Shown piece by piece: positions 57,059-64,000 of a DNA stretch of 64,000 nt. A program made the position numbers and the translations under genes. Numbering within the stretch: position 1 is the stretch's first letter; each line of letters begins with the position of its first letter. Under the pieces are notes generated by a model. It searched no databases. It was given only the letters and a program-made list of their open reading frames with translations, and was not told the origin of the DNA. Source of the stretch: Erythrobacteraceae bacterium (GTDB taxonomy: Bacteria; Pseudomonadota; Alphaproteobacteria; Sphingomonadales; Sphingomonadaceae); NCBI GenBank assembly GCA_027486035.1, contig JAIXPX010000023.1:1-64000 (forward strand), read 5' to 3'.

Positions 57059-58240
57059 TTACTGCGCCGCCTTCCAATCGCGGCGCAGTTTCTTGGCGAG
57101 GCTCCATTTGTGGACCTCCGTGGGGCCGTCATAGATGCGGAAGGCGCGGATCTCGCGGAACATCGTCTCGACGATGGTCTTGTCGGTCACGCCCGTGCCG
57201 CCCATCACCTGCACGCATTTGTCCGCGACCCGCATCAGCGCCTCGGACACGGCGACCTTGGTCATCGAACTTTCGACCGTCCCCAGCGATCCGGTGTCGA
57301 GCACGCCTGCGCACCAATCGATCATCAGTTCGCATTGTTTGAGGTCGATCATGTTCTCCGCCAGCATGAAGCCCACGCCCTCGTGGTCGATCAGGGTCTT
57401 GCCGAAGGCCATGCGGCGGTTGGCGTAATCGACCGCGATCTCCTGTGCGCGGATGCACCCGCCGAGCCAGCGCATACAGTGCGACAGGCGTGCCGGGCTG
57501 AGGCGGATCTGGGCATATTTGAAGCCTTCGCCCGCATCCCCCAGCATCTGGTCGGCCGGCACGCGCAGGTTGTCGATGGTGATCTCGGCATGGCTGCCGG
57601 GCATCGAGCTGTCGATGGTGTTGGGAACGGCGGTGATGCGGATCGCGGGATCGGGCAGATCGACGAGGAACATGCAGGCCCCGCCCGCGCTGTCGGGGTC
57701 TTCCGACTTGGCCATCACGATCCCGACCTTCGCGCCTTCGGCCCCGGTGATGAAGCACTTCTTGCCATTGATGACCCAGTGGTTGCCGTCCTTGCGGCAG
57801 GTGGTGATCATCATTGAAGGGTCCGCGCCCGCGCCGTTCAGCTCCGCAGGTTCGGTCATGAAGAAGGCCGAGCGCGCCCGGCCCGAGACGAGCGGGGTGA
57901 GAAAACGCTCCTTGAGATCGGGGCTGCCGACCTTGCCGATGAGGTACATATTGCCCTCGTCGGGGGCCTGGGTGTTGCAGGCCAGCATCCCGAGCGGCGT
58001 GAGGCCGGACTTGATCAGGATCACCGCCGTCTCGCGCTGGTTGAAATGGCTGCCGTCGGGGCGGATATGCGGGGTCAGCACGCCGGCGGCGCGCGCCAGC
58101 TCGCGCATTTCCATCACCAGCTCGTCGGTCGGAGCGCCGTGATGGTCGCGGCGCGGATCCTGTTCGTAGGGGAAGATTTGCTCCCGCACGAAAGCCTCGA
58201 CCTTCGCGGCCATCTCCAGCGCTTGGGTGCTGATCGTCAT
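57059..58240 (-). CDS. Acyl-CoA dehydrogenase
   Basis: 393 aa FAD flavoprotein. Flavin- and substrate-contact segment FFMTEPAELNGAGADPSMMITTCRKDGNHWVINGKKCFITGAEGAKV; C-terminal domain FGKTLIDHEGVGFMLAENMID, and QVMGGTGVTDKTIVETMFREIRAFRIYDGPTEVHKWSLAKKL, with the catalytic base Glu in the ending DGPTEV/ region as in ACAD9-11-like enzymes. It carries out alpha,beta-dehydrogenation of an acyl-CoA; chain preference cannot be read. Confidence 0.93.
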   Translation of the reverse strand: MTISTQALEMAAKVEAFVREQIFPYEQDPRRDHHGAPTDELVMEMRELARAAGVLTPHIRPDGSHFNQRETAVILIKSGLTPLGMLACNTQAPDEGNMYLIGKVGSPDLKERFLTPLVSGRARSAFFMTEPAELNGAGADPSMMITTCRKDGNHWVINGKKCFITGAEGAKVGIVMAKSEDPDSAGGACMFLVDLPDPAIRITAVPNTIDSSMPGSHAEITIDNLRVPADQMLGDAGEGFKYAQIRLSPARLSHCMRWLGGCIRAQEIAVDYANRRMAFGKTLIDHEGVGFMLAENMIDLKQCELMIDWCAGVLDTGSLGTVESSMTKVAVSEALMRVADKCVQVMGGTGVTDKTIVETMFREIRAFRIYDGPTEVHKWSLAKKLRRDWKAAQ

Positions 58241-58410
58241 ATGCTGCCTGTCCCTTGCCCTCGGGCGTCCCGTGTCCGGTGTCCTCTAAGGCGACTTCGC
58301 GCGGGAAGTACACCTGCGCGAATTGCTAAAGCCCATGCCCTTGACGCGAACCGCCCGGCACCGCTGGCGAGCGGTCCCGGGCGGCCTCGGGCAGATTTCC
58401 GGCGATGGGG

Positions 58411-60795
58411 TCAGGCCGCGAGGCGGGCGGGCTGCCGGTCGGCCCATTTGAGCCCGGGCAGGTAGCGCGCATCGACCTTGCCGTCCTTCATCGCGAACAG
58501 ATGCAGCCAGCCATTGTCGAACAGGTCGCGCACGGCGGGGTGTTTTTCGAGGATGGCGATCATGGCCTCGCGCGGGGCCTCGATCATCACGCTGAGGCGC
58601 AGCGGCTCGTGCTGGAGGGCGTCGCCATCATGCACCGCCTGCCATGGGAGGCCGGGGCGCAAGCGGCCGCCATTGCCCTCGATCACGCCGATGCCGCCCA
58701 CGACATTGTGCAGCAGCTTGTTGCCGCCGCCGAACATTTCGGGCGCGACCGAGGAGCCGTAATACTGGAGGCTGATCCAGCTTGCGACCACCACCGGGGC
58801 GGTGATGATGAGTTCGAGCGTGCCGAAGCCTTCGTCCGCCTGCCAGTCGTAGGAGTGGAGGAAGGCGCGCCCGCCGAGGTCGCGGCCGGCGGTGGCGCGG
58901 CGCGGTGCGGCGATGAAGGCCGCGCAGCCCGCAAGGCCCCATTCGGGGCGGATCTCGGCCCAGTTCTGGGCGCGGGCCGGGATGCTCGGGCCGCTCGCGC
59001 CGGGGATGCGCAGCGCACGCTCGGCGCGGGCGACCTTGGCGGCATCATCCAGCCAGCCGCGCACCCTGGCGATGTCGCCGCTCCGCGCGGCGGGCAGGCC
59101 GTCCTCGTAGATCGTGACCGCGTCAGTGGTGGTGTCGTGGAGGCCCGCGACGAACAGCGTATCGGCGGGCACCTCGACCCCGCGCGCAGCCAGCCCGGCG
59201 CGGGTCTCGGGGTCGTTGAGGAGGATCGCCAGCAGGCGGGCCGAGACCTCGCCGGTGTAGCCCCCGCAGGCACCGCAGTGATAGGCGCTTTCATGCGGGT
59301 TGTTGGTGACGTTGCCGCCGTGGCCGAGCAGCAGCACGATCTCGCCGTGGCCCTTGGTGAGGCTCATCGCCTTGAGTACGGCCGCGCCCGTATCGGCCTT
59401 GGCCTCGGCGCTCATGCCCCCGACCACTTCGGGCGCGGGCTCGGGCCTGGCCTTGGGCACGAAGCCCAGGGCCGACTTCACCAGCTTGACCGCATAGACC
59501 GGCCCCATCGCCTCGACGAAGGCGAAGGAGGACACGGCAGCCTGGCGGAAGCGGCCCCAGGCGCGTGCGCCGCGGGCCTTGATGCGATCGGCCTGATCCC
59601 GGGCCGGATCGCCCATGCTGGTGGTGTTGACCGCCGGGTTGAGCAGCACCGGCAGGCGCGCCTCGAGAATGTCCGAACCGTGGGCGTGGTGGGCGAGCGG
59701 CAGGCCGAAGAAGCCGGCAAAGCCGATGGTGGCGATGCTGCCGTCGCAGCCTTCGAGCGCGCGGCGGAACACTTCGGAACGCACGTCGATGCAGAAGGCG
59801 GCTTGCAGGAAGGGCCTTTCGGTCACGGCCGGAGCCGCGCCATCGAGCGCGGCGGCAAGGCGGCGCTGGTGGCCGCGGTCGGCAGCGTCCTGAAGGATTG
59901 CGAGGGCGATTTCCTCCGCCGCGGGGACCAGCGGTTGGGCATGGGCAGCGATTGTCGCATCCCAGCGCCGGGCGATGCCGGGGGCGTGGGCGAGCAGGGC
60001 CTGTTCCCAGATCAGGCGGATCGCGAGGAGATCGATCAGCGTGCGGTCGGTGCCGCCCTTGAGTTCAGCCTGCCACAGGATCCAGCGCGCGTGCTGGGCC
60101 CAGCCGCCAAGGCTCATCGCAAGGCCGTGGAAGGCCGTCGGCGCGGCAAGATCGGTGATGTGCAGGTCGTCGGCAGCGGCAAGGATCGCGCGCTCGGCAG
60201 TGTCGGGGGCGGCGGCGACAAGGGCGCAGAAACCTTCGAGCCCGGCGATTTCGGGGGTGAGATCATGCATGGCCCAGGCGCGCCAGGCGGCAAAGGCCTC
60301 GGCGCCCGGCGCGGGCGACCACAGGGCCTGGCCGCGGTCGAAGTGGCCTGCGGCCCACAGGCCGATGCAGCGGTCGATCAGCGCCGGCCAGTCGATGCCC
60401 GTCGCCTCGGCGGCGAGGTCGGCGACGGTCGGCAGGGCGCGCGGGGCGGGCCCGGCGCCGATGCTGGCGGCGATGGTGCGCAGGGCCGTGGTATCGGCGG
60501 GCTTCAGCGGCGCACGCGAGGCGGCCAGCGCTTCGGCGAGGTCATCCTCGCTGATCGCCCCGGCGTTGATCGCGGCGGCATATTCCGCGCCGGTTCGCGT
60601 CACGCGCACCCCGGCGACCCGGGCGAGGCGCGCGGCGGCGCAGGCGAGGTCCTCGCCGGTCTGGCCGAGGAAGGGGTTGACCGCCACGGTCGCATCGAGC
60701 GGGAAGGCGGGGGGGATGGCGCGGCAGGCCTGCTCGGCGGCACCCAGCACCGCGGAGAAGCGGGCGGGGGCGATGTCGGCTTGGCTGGTGATCAT
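58411..60795 (-). CDS. dabA: Inorganic carbon accumulation protein DabA
   Basis: 794 aa (DUF2309/UPF0753). The carbonic-anhydrase-like zinc ligands expected for DabA appear: Cys and Asp in AAFCIDVRSE (about residues 335 and 337), His in LLLGHGGNVTNNP (about 492) and Cys in AYHCGACGG (about 507). DabA partners with a proton-conducting DabB in the inner membrane to take up and hydrate CO2 to bicarbonate (known from Halothiobacillus and others). It lies 28 bases downstream of dabB in one operon. Confidence 0.94.
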   Translation of the reverse strand: MITSQADIAPARFSAVLGAAEQACRAIPPAFPLDATVAVNPFLGQTGEDLACAAARLARVAGVRVTRTGAEYAAAINAGAISEDDLAEALAASRAPLKPADTTALRTIAASIGAGPAPRALPTVADLAAEATGIDWPALIDRCIGLWAAGHFDRGQALWSPAPGAEAFAAWRAWAMHDLTPEIAGLEGFCALVAAAPDTAERAILAAADDLHITDLAAPTAFHGLAMSLGGWAQHARWILWQAELKGGTDRTLIDLLAIRLIWEQALLAHAPGIARRWDATIAAHAQPLVPAAEEIALAILQDAADRGHQRRLAAALDGAAPAVTERPFLQAAFCIDVRSEVFRRALEGCDGSIATIGFAGFFGLPLAHHAHGSDILEARLPVLLNPAVNTTSMGDPARDQADRIKARGARAWGRFRQAAVSSFAFVEAMGPVYAVKLVKSALGFVPKARPEPAPEVVGGMSAEAKADTGAAVLKAMSLTKGHGEIVLLLGHGGNVTNNPHESAYHCGACGGYTGEVSARLLAILLNDPETRAGLAARGVEVPADTLFVAGLHDTTTDAVTIYEDGLPAARSGDIARVRGWLDDAAKVARAERALRIPGASGPSIPARAQNWAEIRPEWGLAGCAAFIAAPRRATAGRDLGGRAFLHSYDWQADEGFGTLELIITAPVVVASWISLQYYGSSVAPEMFGGGNKLLHNVVGGIGVIEGNGGRLRPGLPWQAVHDGDALQHEPLRLSVMIEAPREAMIAILEKHPAVRDLFDNGWLHLFAMKDGKVDARYLPGLKWADRQPARLAA

Positions 60796-60823
60796 CGTGG
60801 GTCTCCGTTTCTGGTGCGGGGGA

Positions 60824-62395
60824 TCAGCGGGCGCCGGTCCTGGCGTTGAAGCCGCCGATGGCGCGGTCGAGCAGGGCGTTGAGGTAGAGGCCGTTGGCGA
60901 GGTGGACCCTGAGGCCTGCGGTCGCCGGGTGGTGCGCCCAGAGCGGGAAGAGGGCCTGGGCGAAGGCGACGAGGCCGAAGCTTGCCACCGCGACCACGAT
61001 CAGCGCCCATTCGAGCGGACCGGGGGCAGGGGCGGCGGGCAGGATCGGGCCCCACACCTTCTGGGCGATGGCCTGGAAGGAGAAGTAGCCGATCGCAGCG
61101 CCGAGGGCGGCCGTGATGGTGCGGGTGGTGAGCGCCGCCGGAGCGCGTCCGGCCAAGCCTTGCGCGACAAGGTAGGCGACGCCGAAGATCAGGATCGCAC
61201 CCAGCGCGAGGGCCTGCGGGCTCTTGGGGCCCAGCGCATAGGTGAAGGCGGTCGCGATCGCGGCGAAGATGGCGAGCGCGAGGGCGAAGCTCTTGAGCAC
61301 CGCGGCGACGCTCGGGACCGCGACGGGGCCCGGACGGCGGATGCCGGAGACTTCCGTCACCGCCGTTCCGGAGGAAAGGAAGGCGTGGGCCTTGTAGAGC
61401 GAGTGGGCGATGATGTGGAGGAGCGCGAGGGTCCACAGGCCGAGGCCGCACTGGAGCAGCATGAAGCCCATCTGCGAAACCGTCGACCAGGCGAGCGCGG
61501 TCTTGATCGCGCTCTGGGTGAGCATGACAGCCGCGCCGAACAGCGCGGTAAAGCCGCCGATCATGACCAGGGCGGCCATCGCGCCGGTGCTCTGCTGGAC
61601 AAGGGCAGCGGCGGTGATGAGGAGGACGCCGCCCGAGTTGATGATCCCGGCGTGGAGCAGGGCGGAAACGGGGGTGGGGGCCTCCATCACCTCGGTCAGC
61701 CAGCCGTGGAGCGGGAAGGCGGCGGTCTTGAGGGCAGCGGCGGCGACAATCGCCGCGACGCCGAGCGTGCCGGCAAGGCCGAGCGAGCCCTTCGCGGCGG
61801 CAGCGGCGGGAAGCGCGGCCAGATCGAGCGTGCCGAAGGCGGAGAACAGGATCCCGGCGGCGAAGGCCAGCATCACGTCGCCGGCGTGCCACACGCGGGC
61901 GAACTTGGCGGCGGCGCGCCGGGCTTCCGGGCGGTCGGGGTAGAACAGCAGCAGCTTGCGCAGGCTGATGCCGACCGCGAAGGTGGCGATGATCAGCGTG
62001 GGGAGGGTGCCCGCCTGCACGAAGACCAGCACCGCAGCCAGAGTGGTCAGCATCAGGCCGTGGAAGGCTCCCTCGCGCGCTTCGCCGTCGAGGTAGGTGC
62101 GGCTGTAGCGCATCACGATCCAGCCGATGAAGCTGACCAGCGCGCCCATGCTCGCCGCGACGAGATCGGTGCGCAGGCCGAGGGTGTAGGGGCCTTCGAG
62201 AATGTGTGCGCCGGAAGGCGCTCCGGTCACGGCCTGAGCCAGGCCAGCCAGTGCGATGGCGAGCGCGGACAGGGCCGAGAATTCGGACAGCATCGGCAGG
62301 GCGCCGGGACGCTTGCCCGGGCGGGCGAGGGCGAGCAGGATGACGGGCACCAGCACCAGCGGCGCAAGCATGGTCAGGGCGATGGCGTCAGGCAT
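60824..62395 (-). CDS. dabB: DabB, NuoL/MrpA-like proton-conducting membrane protein
   Basis: 523 aa with about 13 hydrophobic segments. The Mrp/NuoL signature region contains FARVWHAGDVMLAFAAGIL, KTAAFPLHGWLTEVMEAPTPVSALLHAGIINSGGVLL, and LTQSAIKTALAWSTVSQMGFMLLQCGLGLW with conserved Lys and His. It couples ion movement to DabA. ATG at 62395; the operator-rich gap separates it from the divergent LysR gene. Confidence 0.93.
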   Translation of the reverse strand: MPDAIALTMLAPLVLVPVILLALARPGKRPGALPMLSEFSALSALAIALAGLAQAVTGAPSGAHILEGPYTLGLRTDLVAASMGALVSFIGWIVMRYSRTYLDGEAREGAFHGLMLTTLAAVLVFVQAGTLPTLIIATFAVGISLRKLLLFYPDRPEARRAAAKFARVWHAGDVMLAFAAGILFSAFGTLDLAALPAAAAAKGSLGLAGTLGVAAIVAAAALKTAAFPLHGWLTEVMEAPTPVSALLHAGIINSGGVLLITAAALVQQSTGAMAALVMIGGFTALFGAAVMLTQSAIKTALAWSTVSQMGFMLLQCGLGLWTLALLHIIAHSLYKAHAFLSSGTAVTEVSGIRRPGPVAVPSVAAVLKSFALALAIFAAIATAFTYALGPKSPQALALGAILIFGVAYLVAQGLAGRAPAALTTRTITAALGAAIGYFSFQAIAQKVWGPILPAAPAPGPLEWALIVVAVASFGLVAFAQALFPLWAHHPATAGLRVHLANGLYLNALLDRAIGGFNARTGAR

Positions 62396-62454
62396 GAGGC
62401 GACACTCCGGCTGCAGGGGGGATTGCTGTTGGAGGTCGGATAGGGACTGGACGA

Positions 62455-62506
62455 AATTTAGAAAAATTCATATTTTGCCGACAATCGTTCTTTTGAATCG
62501 AACGAT
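62455..62506. promoter_or_regulatory. Candidate LysR operator in the dabB/lysR gap
   Basis: ATCGTTC-TTTTGAATC-GAACGAT (62484-62506) is a perfect 7-bp inverted repeat 18 bases before the LysR start. AATTT-AGAA-AAATT (62455-62468) is a second symmetric site nearer dabB. The gap is much more AT-rich than its flanks. LysR regulators often bind two such sites to control their own gene and the divergent target. Confidence 0.55.
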
Positions 62507-62523
62507 CATCAGGACACAACGCC

Positions 62524-63453
62524 ATGGCGAGCCTCAACCTCCACCACCTGCGCCTGTTCCGTGCCACCGCGCGGGAGGGCACGCTGACCGCGGCGGCAAA
62601 GGCGCTCAACATCTCGCAGAGCGCGGTCTCGACCCAGATCAAGGCGCTCGAGACCGATCTGGGCCATGACCTGTTCGAGCGGCGCGGGCGCAATCTAGTG
62701 CTGACCGAGGCGGGGCGGATCGCGCTCGACTATGCCGAGCAGATCTTCCGCGCTTCCGAACAGCTCTCGGCCACCTTCCGCGCGGTCGGCGGGCAGAGAA
62801 AGGTGCTGCGCATCGGCGCGCTCGCCACCCTGTCGCGCAACTTCCAGATGGGTTTCCTCGCCCCGCTGCTGGGCCGCGACGATGTCGAGGTGGTGCTGCG
62901 TTCCGGCACGCAGGCCAGCCTGCTGCGCGCGCTCGACGCCCTGCGCATCGATGTGCTGCTCACCAACCAGGTGCCCGCGCGCGACGCGGCGAGCCCCTAT
63001 CTGGTGCGGCGCATCGCCGCGCAGGGCGTCAGCCTTGTCGGCGCACGCTCGCGGCTGGTGCTGGCGGCGCAGGGACTTCCCGTGCTGCTGGCGCAGGCGC
63101 CGCTGATCCTGCCCACCCCCGAGACGGCGCTGCGAGCCGGCTTCGATGCGCTGGTCGAAAGCCTCGGCATCGTGCCCCGCATCGCCGCCGAGGCGGACGA
63201 CATGGCGATGCTGCGCCTCCTCGCACGCTCGGACGCGGGCGTCGCGGTGATCCCGCCGATTGTGGTGCGCGACGAGCTGGCGGGCGGCACGCTTTACGAA
63301 CTCGCCCAGCTGCCGGGCATCACCGAGGAGTTCCACGCGGTCACCATCGCGCGCACCTTTCCCAACCCGCTGCTGCGCGAGGTGATGGGTAGCGTTCCCG
63401 AGGCTGTGAACGGCGCGGCCGCAGGGCTTGCGGGCGAAGGGGCCGCTGGGTAA
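62524..63453 (+). CDS. LysR-family regulator (CbbR-like), adjacent to dabAB
   Basis: 309 aa. The N-terminal winged helix LHHLRLFRATAREGTLTAAAKALNISQSAVSTQIKALETDLGHDLFERRGR is followed by an effector domain with LRIGALATLSRNFQMGFLAPLLGRDDVEVVLRSG. By position it probably regulates the divergent dabBA operon, perhaps sensing a CO2-related metabolite. ATG at 62524 starts MASLNLHHLR. Confidence 0.92.
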   Translation: MASLNLHHLRLFRATAREGTLTAAAKALNISQSAVSTQIKALETDLGHDLFERRGRNLVLTEAGRIALDYAEQIFRASEQLSATFRAVGGQRKVLRIGALATLSRNFQMGFLAPLLGRDDVEVVLRSGTQASLLRALDALRIDVLLTNQVPARDAASPYLVRRIAAQGVSLVGARSRLVLAAQGLPVLLAQAPLILPTPETALRAGFDALVESLGIVPRIAAEADDMAMLRLLARSDAGVAVIPPIVVRDELAGGTLYELAQLPGITEEFHAVTIARTFPNPLLREVMGSVPEAVNGAAAGLAGEGAAG

Positions 63454-63495
63454 GCCGCCGCATCCGAAGCAGCGATGCAGGAACACAAGCCTCCC

Positions 63496-64000
63496 ATGAC
63501 CGCCCACCTCACCGGCCGCCCCGTCATTTCCGCAAGTGGGCTGTACACGCCGCCCGAGAGCATCTCGAACGCCGAGCTGGTCGCAAGCTTCAACGCCTAT
63601 GCTGACCGCCACAATGCCGAGCACGCCGCCGAGATCGCCGCGGGCGAGATGGAGCCGCTGCCCTATTCCTCGGTCGAGTTCATCGAGAAGGCGAGCGGGA
63701 TCAAGGCGCGCCACGTGATGAGCAAGGTCGCGATCCTCGACCCTGCCACCATGTGCCCGCGCCTGCCCGAGCGCGCCAATGACGAGCTTTCGGTGATGGC
63801 CGAGATCGGCGTCGCCGCCGCGCGGCAGGCACTCGCGCGCGCCGGGCGCAAGCCGGAGGATGTCGACGCGGTGCTGTGCGCGGCTTCCAACATGCAGCGC
63901 CCCTATCCGGCCATGGCGATCGAGATCCAGCAGGCGCTCGGGATCGAGGGCTTCGGCTTCGACATGAACGTCGCCTGCTCCTCGGCGACCTTCGGCATCC
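63496..64000 (+). CDS. Beta-ketoacyl-ACP synthase III-like (partial, right edge)
   Basis: At least 168 codons. [32 protein letters not shown] opens a FabH-type thiolase fold; [29 protein letters not shown] precedes the nucleophile region [11 protein letters not shown], where the catalytic Cys appears just before the window ends. FabH-like enzymes condense acyl-CoA with malonyl-ACP; the active-site His and Asn lie outside the window. ATG at 63496 is used; an in-frame ATG at 63475 is an alternative. Confidence 0.88.
   Translation, partial: MTAHLTGRPVISASGLYTPPESISNAELVASFNAYADRHNAEHAAEIAAGEMEPLPYSSVEFIEKASGIKARHVMSKVAILDPATMCPRLPERANDELSVMAEIGVAAARQALARAGRKPEDVDAVLCAASNMQRPYPAMAIEIQQALGIEGFGFDMNVACSSATFGI

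Noticed and set aside
60792-61892. Second minus-strand frame inside dabB
   Set aside because: Arg/Pro-rich translation with no domain; lies wholly within dabB in another frame.
59975-62443. Long + strand frame across dabA-dabB
   Set aside because: Low-complexity antisense frame; the opposite strand encodes convincing DabA/DabB residues.

Overview
The window looks like a chromosomal segment from a high-GC alphaproteobacterium of the order Sphingomonadales, most likely the Erythrobacteraceae (Erythrobacter/Porphyrobacter-like). The basis is overall base composition, strong G/C preference at third codon positions, a DUF6456 gene beside an XRE/S24-like regulator, an NDUFS4-like complex I accessory protein, a GTA-type 3TM holin, and a large sphingomonad-style outer membrane receptor. 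The genus is an inference; no rRNA is present. Nearly all of the DNA is coding and most of it is housekeeping.

Layout. 1-5 kb: ettA (runs off the left edge), an exported M28 peptidase, a lone cheW with a probably frameshifted partner, and a broken HNH-HIT fusion gene in lower-GC DNA beside tRNA-Pro and tRNA-Ile. 5.3-8.4 kb: an atypical sensor kinase divergent from an Lrp regulator. 8.4-13.2 kb: ndh, then aroQ-accB-accC, an ABM monooxygenase and an orphan GTA holin. 13.2-20.8 kb: a CoA ester lyase, a TonB-dependent receptor, and an exported molybdo-hydroxylase (IorA/IorB-like) with a MocA-like cytidylyltransferase and an XdhC-like protein. 20.9-31.6 kb: one tightly packed eight-gene minus-strand operon (TldD with a Tat-like signal, TldE/PmbA, DUF4159, MoxR, DUF58, BatA-like, DUF4175-like, and a large membrane protein).

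31.9-36.1 kb: a histidine kinase remnant with an intact NarL-type regulator, tRNA-Pro(GGG), a striking 31-bp inverted repeat, and yajC-secD-secF. 36.2-45.3 kb: a glycosyltransferase, the XRE/DUF6456 divergent pair with an operator-like repeat, an ABC-F protein, a PepSY/response regulator/kinase module, and an ECF sigma factor with a membrane-anchored partner. 45.3-56.7 kb: chorismate mutase, polyprenyl diphosphate synthase, hrpB, SRP RNA, dnaX-ybaB, lon, HU and rlmB. 56.9-64 kb: tRNA-Tyr, an acyl-CoA dehydrogenase, dabA-dabB (inorganic carbon uptake) divergent from a LysR regulator, and the start of a ketoacyl synthase.

The most unusual items are the HNH-HIT fusion with an in-frame TAG, the MoxR operon headed by a TldD with an export signal, the orphan GTA holin, the 31-bp hairpin ahead of yajC, and dabAB with its LysR switch in an apparent heterotroph. 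I do not see a clear defence island, CRISPR array, transposase or prophage.
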